NCBI GenBank assembly: GCA_958450325.1 | Contig: OY288243.1 | Coordinates: 57,992,378 to 58,056,377, forward strand | Length of the DNA stretch: 64,000 bases | Direction of reading: 5' to 3' | From: Agrostemma githago | Taxonomy: Eukaryota; Streptophyta; Magnoliopsida; Caryophyllales; Caryophyllaceae | Part shown: positions 11,631 through 24,745 of the stretch, in pieces | How the letters are laid out: each line of letters starts with the position of its first letter | How positions within the stretch are numbered: position 1 is the stretch's first letter | Translations under genes and position numbers: made by a program | The notes under the pieces: generated by a model | Seen by the model: only the letters and a program-made list of their open reading frames with translations | Database searches by the model: none | What the model was told of the DNA's origin: nothing

Positions 11631-14600
11631 TGCTAGTAGAATTCAAGCGAATGGTATCAGTACAATGGCATCGGTTTTAGAAAAAGGTGATGCCAACAAT
11701 AAAGTAAAGTGTTAGTGGCATCAGTTGTGACTTCAAAAGCGATGCTATTTTTTAATGGCATCGGGTGTTAACATAGAACCAATGCCAATTCTTCGTAATT
11801 AGCATCGGTTGTTGGATCAGATACGATGCCAATTTTTCTAGTATATACAAAAAATCACTAGCATCGGTTGTTCTTTAAAACCGATGCCACTTTTATTTTT
11901 TTGGCATCGGTCGTTATATCAAATCAATGCCAAGTTTGGGTAATATATTGGTATCGATTATTAAATTGAAGCCGATGCTATTTTATTTTATTTTTGCATG
12001 GATTATAAATGAAAACGATTCCTATTTTGTGTAGTGGTGGCATTGGTAGTTAATTTAAACCGATGCTAATTTTTCTTCATTGAATTGGTTATTAAATTAG
12101 AATTGAAGTCAATTTATATTATCGCATTGATTTAAATCAATGCCAATATAGATTGCCATCACACGTTAAATTCACTAGTAGAAAAAACTTTTGTTCATTT
12201 CTTCCCTTGGAATAGGTCGATTTTTAATATGCCTGATGCATTAAGTAACGAAATTTGACGCAAAGTGTTTTTAAAGGTATATGTGTCGGTTTAACATCAC
12301 AATCAACGCTAAAATTGAGGATTATACGCTGGTTCTAAAACCCCAATATGTTAGCTTTTCTACCTTTTGCGTCGATTAAAATATTATAACAATCTGTTTT
12401 CGTAGTTGCGTTGACTTTTATATAAGTAGTTATATTTGGGTATGTTTGTATTGCTATGTAAAACCAATGCAAACATGTTTAATATAGAGTAGGATACTTA
12501 ACCGCCACTTTAAATTCTGACCATGTACCACTTCACGTATCTATCCTGTTACCCTATTCCAACTTGAAAGAGACGTGACACATAATGGGATAGGAAGTAT
12601 TTACTAGGTGCAGACGTGCACGCAGCGATGATAGTTTGAAGCAGTTAAAATCTTCTGTCCCATTATGTGTCACGTTTCCTGTCTAGAGCTGTCAATCGGG
12701 TCACTCATGTCTGTAATGAGTTTGGGTTAAGACGAGTCAGATCATCCTGGGTTTGGGTTTGAACGGGTTAGCATAACTAGACGAGTCGACTGATGTTCGA
12801 GTCTAGTCACCTACGGGCCGAGTCTACTCGGGCATTACTACAATTTTGATTATACAAGACGCTCCAAATATAACGCTTTTATAAGGAACCGTCCTATATA
12901 TCATGATAAATTTTGGCTCCCCATGACCTTGGTTAAATAGCACGGTTCACTTAAAGAACTGTCCTTTTATTTTTATTATTAGCACGGTTGGTCAAAATAA
13001 TCGTCCTCATCAATAAAAAAGCACGCTTGTACATGCTATTAAAATATTTTAAAAGTGCGGTTAAAAAAAACTCATTCTATTAAAATAAAAATATATTAAA
13101 AAACTCATTCTATTCAATCCTCGTAGTAATACTTACGCGTTTTCTTTGTCAAAACCTATCAAACCTTTACAAACCCTCGTCAATCTAATTAGTAAACTAA
13201 ACCCTCCACAGACCGCGCACCACCAAAAAAATCAGTTAACATCCGCCACCGCTTCCGCCTCCGTCCTTCACGCACCACTATTTCAGTCGACGGCGTCTTG
13301 TTCACCCACCATCACGTCAGTCCGCGCACCACCACGTCCAACAGGGTATGTAATTTATCATAAGTGACCCGATTTGCACGTTTTTCAAGATTCATGCCCT
13401 TTTTATTGAAGATTTGTAGATATTAATGGTGATACGCTACATTCGAGTCTCGGATTGGTGCCTGCTATTAAAGGTGCCATGGTGAAAGTCGGCAGATTGG
13501 AGATTTCTGTGAGTTTTTTCGTTTTGATTGATTGAGTTTGATGTGATTGATTTAGATATTGAGTAACTAGAGTTGAATTAGCTCATTTTTGGTATAATGC
13601 ATGATGTTGATATTGTGAAGTTGATTGATTAGGCGGTAAACTTGACTTTCCTGATGAATTGATGATTGAACCTATTCATTCGTAGAGCTAGGAATGGAAG
13701 TTCAAGTAGATAGACATTATGATCCATAATTTTACGGAGGACAAATTACTAAATTAGTAATGTTGTGGATGAGTTCATAAGAAAATCTTCCTCAGCAAGA
13801 TGAAGTCCCGTCTCCATCTTGCTATTACATATCGGGCACATAAGGTATACGTTGGTTCCATATATCGTAGATTTTATTAGCTATTAAGATGTGAGGCTCT
13901 AGGCTGTACGTTTATAATGTTGTGCTACTTAGAGAAATTTCAAACAATTTACGTGATAAATTATTGTAGTATATGTTCCATGCTAGGGGTAATCTAAAGC
14001 TAAAGGCAGGTTTGTTGTTTGTATGTGGATTCTTACGGAAAAATAACATATTCAGTGAATGTATGCTTGCAAATTCAGCTCTTTCATCTCTATCAAATAA
14101 TGTTCATCTAGAAATCATTAGCTCAATTGTACGAAAGATGTAACTCTCCACTGTCACAATTAAGTGCTTGTTTTGATTTTGGTCTGATTACCCAAACCTA
14201 TTTCTGAGATCAAATTCATTCTAACCTGCTGCCTGCGTTAATCTGACTACAACTAACCCCCCAACAGTCCCTCCCAATTAATTAATACTCCTTCTAAAAC
14301 CACCTCGCTCACAGATCTGAACCTAGAAAAGCCTAAAGCCACTCTCGTCGGCATACCGTGCACACACTTAATTATAGTACTACGTACGTAAACTACGACT
14401 AAAATAAATGTAATCAGATCTCAAAAGCCTTACATTTCAAACTATTACTACGCTGCTACTGATTGCTAACATTATTGAAGCTTGAACTTGTGCTTTGTAT
14501 CATCGAGTGCTTACTTTTACAAAGCCGTAAACCTATACAAAATAAGAGGTAAAGATTTATATACGCTAGCTTCTTTAAATTGTGAAGTAACAGTCGATGC

Positions 14601-14707
14601 AATTCTGATTATAAGTTGAGATCGAAATGTAGGTTTTGTAGTACATAATAATAAGTTGACACATTTAATTTGATGTTAAAATCTCAGGAGGTAAAATTAT
14701 TAGTATA

Positions 14708-14908
14708 ATGAAGAGAAACCAGTTGAACAAGATGTGCATGGAACTAGGTTTGAAGAGCCACCCATCGTTATCAAATCCTCATCATAATCAAATCAGTTTT
14801 CCGACAAATGTGAGGAGCAAAAGGAGTAGTAGTATTGTCAAGTCGGAGCCATTTGAAGAGAACAATGACGACCTTCTTGAACCGAGTTCTCAAAGATTCA
14901 AAATATGA
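14708..14908 (+). other. Small open frame of unknown nature
   Basis: A 66-codon frame starting MKRNQLNKMCMELGLKSH, ending in SSQRFKI. It is preceded by a CAG acceptor-like site about 20 bp upstream and followed by AT-rich DNA. I do not recognise it. Its composition is more protein-like than the surrounding sequence, so it may be part of a captured gene fragment. Confidence 0.25.
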
Positions 14909-15399
14909 AGCATGGATGGTAAGTCAAGTCAAGTCGTATTTGTAATGAGGAGTACATTACATGTAGTATGATACATTTGTCAACAGGATAATGACTCATA
15001 ATCAAGTTTAATATGAATCAGATCAAACAACAATCAGGTCAATTCGGGTCAAAACGACGAATCAGGTCAATATATCGGATTTGAATTAGGTCATAATTTA
15101 TTTTTAATTTCAAAGGTAGATTTGTACTTTGTTTATTTTCTTTACTAAGATCAATGTTTTCCTTTCTTTGTTGCTTTGTCGTTCCTAGGTTCTTACTAAT
15201 TTCCTTAATTTTGTATATTTTGAGGGTTGAAAATTGGGGTTATGTTAATTTACTTGAAAACTGATTGTTCAAATTAATTTGTTCTTTGTTTGCTTTGTCA
15301 ATCATTATCTAATTTCCTTGATGACTAATTTGATGTATAAATGTATTAAAGCTTGTATAAATTTGGAGTTTTGCTCTATCTTTTATAACGGACAAAAAA

Positions 15400-15585
15400 A
15401 ATTCACGAATTTGCTGCGGGGTGGTGAAGAAAGGCAGAAACAAAATAAAGATAACGGTTCGAAGGTGAATAATCCAATTGAAGCACTTCCTTTGTCTGCT
15501 TCTTTTGGGCAAGGAAGTGACTTTGAGTTTTGATTTGAAGATTCTATTGATGATGATGATGACGACGACTTGCTTAGTGAAGCAG
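15400..15585 (+). pseudogene. Exon-like fragment encoding an acidic stretch
   Basis: An open frame reads LLRGGEERQKQNKDNGSKVN ... ASFGQGSDFEF, then an in-frame TGA at 15531-15533, and continues FEDSIDDDDDDDLLSEA up to a possible GT donor at 15586. The poly-Asp part comes from a (GAT/GAC)n run. The parent gene is not recognised. It is probably a captured host exon carrying a nonsense change. Confidence 0.35.
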
Positions 15586-16671
15586 GTACAATACCCAAAT
15601 TACAATTTAGGTAAACCAACTCTTTTCAATGCTAAATACTCCGTACTAAACTAAATTCTAACATTATTTCCTAAATTTCTAACATTGGTTTTTAAACTTT
15701 TATGTTTTTAATAAGGAAGATGGTTATCAAAGCTTATTGAATTTAGTTGGTTCATAATTGTTTAATTTCTGTTGCATCTTCTATTCTTGTTTTAGTTGTG
15801 CGATTTTTTAGTTCATTTTAATTTACGAGCTTTCAACTTTCAATTAGTTGCATTTTTCATATTCTTGTTTGTGACGAGTTTTAAATTAGTTGCATTAGTT
15901 CATTTTTCAATTAGAAGAGACCGTCTTTTCTAAGTTTTTGTGATTGATAAAGTTCTAATATAAAGCGGTGTCTTATTTCTCGTAGGAATACAAGAAACAA
16001 CGGGGAAAAAACTTGCAATTTTTTGTAAGGTAAACAATTTTGGAGGCCGAGAGCAAGTGCGCTCGCCTATAGCAAATTATTGACGCCCATCAAATGAGTG
16101 TATATATTGAGCTTCAATAATGAGGCATTTGAACTTCTTAAGTACCCTATACTCGTCATCTAATTCTTCTCTGTCTTCTTTAGTTTGATCAACGCGTCTC
16201 TTCTTTGTTGTTTTCTTCTTCATCTCAGCACTCAGATTACTTGCAGCAGGTTTACGTTACATTGGCAACCGCTTTTCTTCCGATTTCTTCAGTCGTGGAA
16301 TTTATCTCGGACAAACAAAAGTGACATTTCAGTAGGTTCTCCGGGTTCTTTTTCTTGCTTTCTATAAAACCGTAACAGAAGTTTTTGACAATGACATCCT
16401 TTCTTTTCCATAGATAATGCTGTAACAATACATTTTCTGAGGTTCTTCTGATGTATGTAGCATTGTCTGTGTGGGCTTGTGTGGATAGTGATCTGTGTAT
16501 TTTTACATGAATTTTAACTGATTTGTTCAGGTTGATGATCAGCTTTAAGTTGTTCTCTGATGATAGGTACACCAAAATGGATTAAATTGTAGCTAACGGT
16601 GTTTCTAAAGTTCAATACTTTGTTATCTTGATTTTGTTAACCCCACCACCTATATACTGCTCGTTTATCTT

Positions 16672-16776
16672 TGGTTTCCAAAGCATCTTCTTGGTGATTC
16701 TTATGATATTTTGGAGTTTAAAGATACTCATGGTTCAATTATCATGCATTCAGCTGCTGGAAGAGGTCAAGTTGAG
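16672..16776 (+). pseudogene. Captured ankyrin-repeat exon fragment
   Basis: In one frame the segment reads WFPKHLLGDSYDILEF, then KDTHGSIIMHSAAGRGQVE, stopping at a GT donor at 16777. The second part fits an ankyrin repeat (D.HGS..LH.AAGRGQVE) as in plant ankyrin-repeat proteins. The usual Leu after I(I/L) is Met, and no neighbouring repeats are found in frame. It lies inside the CACTA-like element, so capture of a host gene fragment is the simplest reading. Confidence 0.55.
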
Positions 16777-18409
16777 GTGCGTTATTTGTGTTGTTTTAGC
16801 TATATACTACAAAAATCTCACTTCAGTTTGTCTTAAGCTTAAGAGAACAACTTTTCATGTTATTTGGTTAATTTGATAAGTCTAGCTTGCTATTTGTTTA
16901 ACCATTCTATTTAGGTGTCTTCGTCATTTTTTTGGTGAGTAATTTAATACCCGCAAGTAGTCAAGTATGCAACAAATATCTTATCACAATTGGTACTATT
17001 GTAACACCCATCACTTAAAGGTAAAAGAATGTGTCAAATAACTCAGCTATACAATTACCTTCTACATTTTGGCTGATTTCCATACTTTAAGGAAAACAAA
17101 TGTGGCATTGATATGATATAAGTTTCATGCTTAAAAAAATGCATAAGCCACCTACAGTATGAACTCATCTCAACTATTCCATGTAAAGGTGGCAAATGGG
17201 TCAAATGGTTTGGATGAGTTGGTTAATTTTGGGTTTGCTCTACATTTAAAGTACGTGTTCATAATTATATTTAAATTTTTTTAAATTGAAGTGCTTGGAG
17301 ATCATATACTTCGATGGTGGAGACGGGAGGAGGTGTCATCCGCACAAAAAGAAAAAATCTCAAGTGAAAATAATTGAGGTATGTACTACAAAGTAGCTTA
17401 GCCATTTATTATAAAATGTGTCACACACACCCACACGAAAAAGAGAAGAAAAGCTTATAAAAGCTAACATAGTTAACACTTTACTTAACTTTGTCATGGA
17501 ATGGATATTTGACATCATTCTATTATCATTCAACCTTTGAAGATTGCTTTGAAAAGGTATTTTAAAGTTTTGAACTCGTATATTTATCTTTTTTTTTTGA
17601 CATCATATCATTGTCGCACTTTTTTATGTAGTGTATTTCAGGATCAACAATTACAACTAAAGAAATGAACGAGATTCGAGAGCTTTGGGCTATATATTGC
17701 AAAGATAATAAAATAGTGTATATAATGAACGCTTGACTTAGACATTATAGTAGATTTTTTATGTAGGGAATTACACGGTGAAGGATTTTATTGTAAATTA
17801 TTGTGAATTAAGCACTAGATTTATTTTGTGGATGGTTGTATCAAATTTTTGTTATTACATAAATTTTATAGTTAATTATTCTGGTTGGATTGTTCAAATA
17901 ATGAGGGAGACCTTGTTGCATTTTGTATAGAGTTTGAACGGAACAAACTTTGGAGGCCGTTGTACGTAAAACGTGAACGATGATATGTCAACTCACTACA
18001 TCGATATCGACTATAACTGATGCTACTTTCATAAAACTAGCACCGGTTGTTAGGGCATTCGATGCCAATGAAGCAAAAGTGGCATCAGTCACAATATTGT
18101 ATGTCAAATTAGCATCGATTTTGATTGATGCCACTTTTGGAACAATGGCATCGGTTGCAACCGATGGCATCAGTACATGCATCGGTTGTATCGATGCCAT
18201 TTTCGCTTCAGTGACATCGATTTACAACTGATGTCAATGGCATATATTGGCATCGGTTGTGATTGATGCCACTTTTGGAATATTGACATCAGTTCACAAC
18301 CGATGCCAATTCTGTTTCCCATTAGCATCGCCTTGATTGGCATCGCCGGAAAAATGATGCCAATGACCATTTACAACCGATGTCAATCACTTAAATTCTA
18401 CTAGCACCT

Positions 18410-18482
18410 GTGTCACACTGGTTTATAAACATAGGTACGCAGTCACACTAAATGGTTTATAAAAAATTTAAAACAGTCACCA
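18410..18482. repeat. Short stretch of gtcacactggtttataa-type repeats
   Basis: Related in style to the TGTGACTATACAAC minisatellite on the far side of the CACTA-like insertion; probably the rest of the same intron. Confidence 0.4.
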
Positions 18483-18899
18483 TTAATCAATGGTATAAAG
18501 AGTGGCTGCGAGATAACTTACGTCCACGGCTCTGGCCTTCAGTTGATCGTCGCTCTCGATCCCCGATGCTAGAGGGAGTACTTCGCGTGTAATATTACCC
18601 GTACACGCTATTCTTCCGGGACTAGAACGCTGTCTGTCAGAGTGCAAAGTTAAAGCGTTCATCCCCTCGTCGCCCGTCACCTCACATGTACGTGGGTACG
18701 ATACCTTGGAGCGCAATTGATTCCCCTGTGACTCCGTCTCCAGCTCCCTATCCAGATGATCGCTTATCCTCCGCGCATCCCTACCCGATAAACGGAAGGT
18801 CGCATTTGCAAGACTAGCTACAGAAATCATAGCGTTGGAAGTAGGCAATCATCAGAATTGGGATGCACCCCCGGAGGTAATGAGGTTGTCTACTGGAGT
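18483..18899 (-). pseudogene. Middle exon region of the decayed transposon gene
   Basis: Minus-strand reading directly continues the frame broken at 28907. With one copy of the CACGC duplication removed, ...LVRAGKETR joins DSSRQPHYLRGCIPILMIAY and then FQRYDF. A TAG follows shortly (frame ...DFCS*). A different frame then stays open to 18483, encoding a polar stretch (RLSGRDARRISDHLDREL), so a frameshift or exon border lies near 18850. GTAAGT at about 18515-18520 (minus strand) could be a donor. Confidence 0.6.
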
Positions 18900-18904
18900 C
18901 ACGC
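18900..18904 (+). repeat. Target site duplication CACGC (left)
   Basis: Identical to 28902-28906 beyond the other LTR; confirms 18905-28901 as one insertion event. Confidence 0.95.
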
Positions 18905-21455
18905 TGTGGACATGACATAGGTCCACCCCGACGCGGCCACGCGCGGGTTTTGGGGAGACGAATGAATCTCCATGAGATGGTCAAATGGAAATTTAAATCG
19001 AAGTCGGAGTCGCCACCGAATTTTATGGTTATTCGGAACCGTTCGAGCCCACTCTATATCGTAGTGGGCCGTGTACAAAATACGGCCCATTTCCGATGTC
19101 AGAGTTTATTGGGCTCGTCCCTTTGCATATCGATATAGATGCCGACTGGAGCGGTTAATCGTATATTGAATGACTCTCGTTGCCAATGGTTTCGGACATC
19201 CGGAAACCACGGTTCTGAGTAAGGGGTGAGGGTACGTGTTGGGAAGTTCACTAAGAACACCCAACCCCGCCCGCACATTAGCGGCCTCTACTAGGATATC
19301 GAATGACGTTTTAATGCGCGCGTTAGTAATACGATGAATGATTATGCAAACATTGTTTTCCTAAGCATGTGAGGAATTGAATGGGTTGCTAAGTCGGTTT
19401 AATGCATGAAAAATTAATTAATGTCAAAGTCAAATTTAGCATGTAATATTCGTTTTAGTATAATAAAACAAATGAAATAAAAAAAGATGAATTTGCTACA
19501 AAATGAACAAACGAGTTAGTATCGATTTGTGAATAATAATAGCAAGAGATAAATATGCGAAATCGAGAAAATAAATCGAAATCTGAAAAATAAATGTTTG
19601 AAAAGAACGTTGTTTTGTATAAAAAACGAAGTTCGAAAAATAAATAAAAAAAATACGGAAAAGGGCCGCGGCAAACAGCCAGCCGCGCGACTCACCCGGG
19701 ACGCCGGCGGGTCGCGTGGGGGCCTGTTTCGGGTCCGGTTTTTGAAAAACTTGAAGTTTGTATTAAATCGCGTATGAATATTGTATGATTCGTACTCGAA
19801 TTAATATTTTCGATATTCTTTATATTCGATAGTTGACTACGAAGTCAATATTGAATATTTAGAATAATTTTTAGAAAAGGTGTAAATTTTTAGAAATCGA
19901 TCGAAAAATAAATAATAAACGAACGAAAACGTAAAAAAAGAGGAAGAAGATCCGGACGGTGTGTCGCCCGGTTTTTTGGGATTTTGTTCGAAAATTGTTA
20001 TTTTTAATAAGTCGCGTACAAAACATGAATTAATTTGTATTCAACTTATATTTTCGATATTCGTCATATCCAATATTCGATTATGAAATCGATATTGGAT
20101 ATTTAGAATGAGTAAAAAAAAGGTTTTGTAAAAAAGTTTGTTTTGAACGAGAAAAGAAAAGAATTTTTAACGAAGAAAAGATGTAACGATTTTTAGTATC
20201 GTCGAAACCTTAATATAATTCCTTTCAATATAATATTCGATTATGGAAGAATCGATATCATATTTTTCAGAATATACGTTATGAAAAATAGTTTTTCGTT
20301 AATAACGATATTAGATAAAAAAAGTCGACTCTAGACCCATAACATAAAACGGACGAAGAGAAGAAAGGGAGAGAAGGGAAGAAATCGGGTTTGATTACAC
20401 CCTCAACCTACATGCTCTTGTTGACTCGGATCGGGACTCGTCGGAATGTGGCTAGGCACGGGAGTGTCGAGGCAACGTCGGTTGGGTTAGGGTGGTACGG
20501 TTTTGACGGGTGAAGGGTGTCGGGTTTCGGACCGGTTTCCTTCGGGTTTTGAACGTATTATCGGTTTCTCGATGCTAAGGAATTTTATGTGTCGGGATGG
20601 TAGAGAGTTGATGCTGAAAAATCGTGTGTGTGTGTATGAATTCTATTTTTTCGGTGTTTTTCTGATGTTGATAATTGATGGATGCAAGGGGCTATTTATA
20701 GGAAATTCCCGACCTTGACTTAGGAGAGTTTGACTACCGCTTAGGATAGGAAACGAGGGAATTTGAGGGAAATAAGAATTCCGCTTTCTTGTGGAGGAAG
20801 AAAGAGGATCTCGGCTGGTTTGCCACTGTTTTTGGGCTGTTTCGGCCGAGTGTTTTACACTCGGTCGGATGCTCGAATCGGTTTTTGAATAGGACTCCTG
20901 TTTGAGCTAGAATTACCGCTTGAGTAAGAAGCTGAGAGGAACGAGGATTCCGTTTTCTTGTGAGGGAAGAAAAGAGGAAAAAACCGGCTGACTCCTACTA
21001 CTTGGCCGAGTGTTTCAACTTGGTTTAGTGTTTGAGTCGGTTCTCGGATAGGATTCCTACTCGGGATCGAATTCTACCTTAAACGGAATTGTTTATTATT
21101 TTTTGTATGGCTGATTTTGTAGAGTTGGAGTCCGAATAGGACGTGTGGTATGTCACGGTCAGCCTACGAGTTTCGGGAAATATCTTTGACCGGGTTTTGA
21201 CTCGGTCGCTAAAAGACGGTTTTACCCCTGGTGTCGGATTCGACCCAAATTAGTGTTATTTGACTCGAAACGACCCACTGGGCCTGAATTTGAGGTTGGT
21301 TTTGTGAAATTTGTACTCCGTAAAATGCCTAGGCCAAATGTCCATCATTACGAGCCCATTTCCGAGTATGTCAAGGCACGTTAGCGTCCGATCATCATCG
21401 GGTGTTTGTCGGAAACTACTATAGACACCTGGCGGTCAAAATGTGGGTGTCTACA
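18905..21455 (-). repeat. 3' LTR of element 1
   Basis: 2,551 bp. A minus-strand TATAAATA is at 20693-20700. Just upstream of it in the direction of transcription lie inverted motifs GGCCGAGTG...CACTCGGTC at about 20842-20862. Confidence 0.95.
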
Positions 21456-21466
21456 GAGCCCCCACT
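21456..21466 (-). other. Polypurine tract of element 1
   Basis: The minus strand reads AGTGGGGGCTC directly before TGTAGACACCC of the 3' LTR. Confidence 0.75.
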
Positions 21467-24067
21467 CTGACTGAGGCTTGGACAGGGCGAAAGTCAGAGT
21501 AGCTACCAGGTCAATCAAGGATTAAAACCCGGTAGCTTCCGGTCGGGTCGTTTAAGGTCCATTAGACCTGCGTGGAGGGCCCGCCGGCCATGGGCTAGAA
21601 ATGTACCTGAACTGATGATGATAACTCCGTGGGGAATTGAACTCGTCGCATGAGACTTAAAATGGGCCTGTATGTGGGCTCATCTTGTTTAAATGCCGCT
21701 GGGGAGTTATGTGAATAGCGCTGTCGTCATTTGTACCTGTATAAGTTACATAAAATTTTGCATGCAACACGTAGGCAAAACAAATATGACTCGCGCTGGG
21801 GAATAAAAATGATTTTTGCTGCATTTTGAAATCAAAGTCCTGAAAGCAACTCACGTGCTAGGAGATAAGTTTCCAAAATTGAAAGGGTTGAAAAGAAATT
21901 TGCAGTTTAAATAGACTTGAAATTTGACCTTGTCGAAAAGGATTTTTTTTTCAAATGGCTAAGTTTTTGCAAATTTTAAAATGAGAATTTGAAAAGAGAG
22001 GCCTGTCGGCAGACTCGACTCTGGACGCGACAGGACGAGTTGACAGACACGACTGGACTCTAGAGAGGTTGGACCGTGACTCGGTAGGGGGTGGGCCACC
22101 TAAGATGACAAGACTCTTAAGTTGCGCTATTCCGTAGCCTAGGCGAGTGACAACACGGTCGAATCCTCAGAATAGAAAGGATGTGCTATGGGGGGATTGC
22201 AATAGTCTGTAATGAGACCGTTTTGGCGTGACAGGACTTTTAGCAGTAACAATGCCGTAGTCTAGTGCTCTTCTGGATTTTTGATTTTTGGGTACATTTC
22301 CAAAGTGGGCATTGCCTCGAGTCCTGATAGATTCTTGTCCTCGGGTGAGCCGAGTACTAGGACATACTATAGAAAGGAGGCTAGATTTTGAAAGTATTTG
22401 GATCATGTGAGTGGATGGAGAACTTCTGCCTAGGAGAAGCCCCCAGAATGACAAAGCTAACTGTCGAGAACATGACAGTGTCGTGACCGGAATGATGGTG
22501 CTTTTTGAATGTGTGTCAATGTGGGTGGTTGTGCCTCTGTTGAAAGGCTGCCTACGTATTCACGTGTGGTGAAATCAAACCAAGCCGTAGTTCGGTGGAT
22601 TATAGTGCCTAATTTATTAGGGCTTTGTGTGTAACTAGCCATAGCGATGGTGTAGGCTAGGTGCATTCCCAGTGATGTCTTGATCAAAGGGCTAGAATGG
22701 TTAGGATATTGATCCTGTGGCTGTGAGCGTTCTCCGGGATAGCCCCCAGAGGTGGTGTGCACTATTTGGGCATGTTCTATGCCGACCGCAAGTTGAGTTC
22801 CCGCGTTTGGGGTTGGTAACTGGTTTGAATGAGAAGAATTGGGATGGGATTTTAACGAGTTCTGCTCTCGGGGATTTTAACGAGTTCTGTTCTCGGGGAT
22901 TTGATGAGTTTTGCTATCGGGGATTTTAACGAGTTTTGCTCTCGGGGGATTTGACGAGTTTTGCTCTCGGGGGATTTGACGAGTTTTGCTCTCGAGGATT
23001 TTAACGAGTTTTGCTCTCGGGGATTTTAACGAGTTTTGCTCTCGGGGGGATTTGACGAGTTTTGCTCTCGGGGGATTTGACGAGTTTTGCTCTCGGGTTT
23101 GCGTATGGTGATTGTGAATTCTATTATGTAAAGGGGAAGTCGAGTAAAATGGCTCGAACTTTGATCGGGATAAGTTTTGATAATGCGAGATCTGATTTCC
23201 ATGTCTGGCCCTAATGGTTAGGGGTATCCTATGGAGCTTGAATCCTCAAAATTCCGGGCTGTCTCTGGCCTGGGTCCCGGGAAGGTCTTGAGGGTTGTAA
23301 TGTGGGAAGGCTAAATGTGGTGTTAGCTGACCAACTTGATTGTCTCTCCCTTATTGGATGGTATGAGTATTGATAATTTTGAATTGATCGTTTTCACTAC
23401 GGTCATGGTTTGTTTGAATATTTTTTGGTTGACCTCTTAGCCCCGATCTCGGGATTCTTCATTTGGATTGACCGCTTAACCTCGGTCATGGGTGCCTCTT
23501 TTTTTTTTTGATAATGGCCTGCTTTTTTGTTTTGGCCTTTTGCTTTTTTCTTGTATTGGACTTTTGATTTTTTTTTTTGTCCAGTTTTTTTTTATCATGG
23601 CCAGCTCTTTTATTTTGGCCTTTTGCTTTTTTTTTGGCTGGTCAGACTAACACCTAAGGTAGGGATCGGTTAGTCTTATTGGATGGGTGTTTTATTGTGG
23701 GAAATGGGCTTGCCTCCCGTCTTTAACCCAAACTAGGAGATTACCTAGATTTGTCATAGGATTCGATACCGCTCCTGCTAAGGGTAGTTATGTGGCTTTC
23801 TATACCAGACATGGAACAGGTAAAGGAAAACACGGGTCTTGTTTCCTGCAGTCATTATAGATGTGCCTATAATAGTCACGTGCGTGTGCTCACAGTGTAC
23901 GATGGTGTTCATCATGTTCTCGGAAACACATAAGGAAAGTATATATGAGAAATAGAAAAGCTGATTTTATTGAATTTTGAAAAAAGAGGACAGAATACAA
24001 TTGACTCTGACTCTGACTTTGAAGTTGAAATAAATAGTATATCCTAGACTCGGACTCGGACTTGGAC
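21467..24067 (-). mobile_element. Non-coding 3' internal region of element 1
   Basis: No coding sequence longer than about 100 codons looks real. It holds a 24-26 bp tandem array (22850-23100) and T-rich tracts near 23490-23640. The same blocks recur in element 2 (44737-47200), usually 80-95% alike by eye, except that the tandem array is absent there. Confidence 0.7.
22850..23100. repeat. Minisatellite, about ten 24-26 bp units
   Basis: Units of the type gattttaacgagttttgctctcggg alternate with a shorter gatttgacgag form. Element 2 keeps only unrelated, roughly single-copy sequence at the matching place (46190-46290), so the array expanded in element 1's lineage or was lost in element 2's. 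Confidence 0.9.
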
Positions 24068-24745
24068 TTAAATCAAATCCGGACTCTCGGATGCATGAGA
24101 GGTAGATTGGATGTTTTGGTCATCGGGCCCTGTATAGTCCATGAGGGGCTTTGCAAGTGACAAAGTTTCCAAAACGGGAGTTTTCCCGGCATCGAGGAAG
24201 TCTTGAATGAGGTGTTTCAGTTTCCAGCACTGTTCTGTATCGTGTCCCCTCCCTCTGTGGAATTTGCAGTAATGCTCGTCGTTCCATGCTTTGGAGCGTT
24301 TCTCCAAAGGTGGGTCGGCTGTTGGGCCTATAGGTAGTATTAGGCCCTTCGGAACCAACCTCTGGAAAGCGACGGTGTAGGACATATCCAAGTGGGTAAA
24401 TGTCCTTTCCTTTGACTGGTTCTTGATTTTTGGAGAGGTGACTTGAGGGTTACCTCTCTCGGTCTTGCCACCTTGAGGGTATCGGACAGTTTCGTAAGAG
24501 TGTTCACCTTTCAAATGGCTCGGTTGAGTGATTGGCTGCCTTACCCGCTCTAGTTGTGTTAGACGGGCTCGGGTTCTTACAAGGTCTTCTTCGATGGTGG
24601 TCACCCTGGCATTTAGGTTATCTAGGGCGGTATTGATTTTTGAGAAGATATTGTTAATGGAGCAAGACAGCATAAGCATACTCCCCTGGATATCCCCTTT
24701 CTCGACGGCGCGGGATTTGTTGTGGTTTGGTAGTGTCTCGTTCAT
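24068..24745 (-). pseudogene. gag: gag fragment with zinc-knuckle, element 1
   Basis: A 225-codon open frame. An N-terminal helical/coiled-coil part (INTALDNLNARVTTIEEDL) is followed by a polar linker, then YCKFHRGRGHDTEQCWKLKH, a CX2HX4... nucleocapsid-like motif typical of Tat-lineage gag, and an acidic tail. The large Retrotrans_gag (capsid-like) domain expected between the coiled coil and the zinc motif is missing, so the frame is an in-frame deletion product rather than a complete gag. Gag packages element RNA in particles; this product lacks the main assembly domain. Element 2 keeps exactly that missing domain. Confidence 0.75.

Larger units (their letters stand above)
11631..18406. mobile_element. 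CACTA-like element with GCATCGGTT subterminal repeats and captured gene fragments
   Basis: Ends form an inverted repeat: TGCTAGTAGAATTCAAGCGA at the left and the complement of TGCTAGTAGAATTTAAGTGA at the right. Both ends carry many copies of (g)gcatcggttg in both orientations (11650-12160 and 17990-18390), the subterminal pattern expected of CACTA elements. No transposase is recognisable. Another CACTA-like start (CACTAGTAGAAAAA) lies inside at 12173, and a second family of repeats (gcacggtt) lies at 12940-13070, so it is probably composite. I could not find a matching 3-bp target duplication, so superfamily and exact ends stay tentative. Coding-like remnants inside are listed separately. Confidence 0.55.

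Noticed and set aside
11631..18406. A definite target duplication for the CACTA-like element
   Set aside because: Flanks (ttca before, cctg after) do not match at 3 bp for any choice of terminus, so the boundaries stay provisional.
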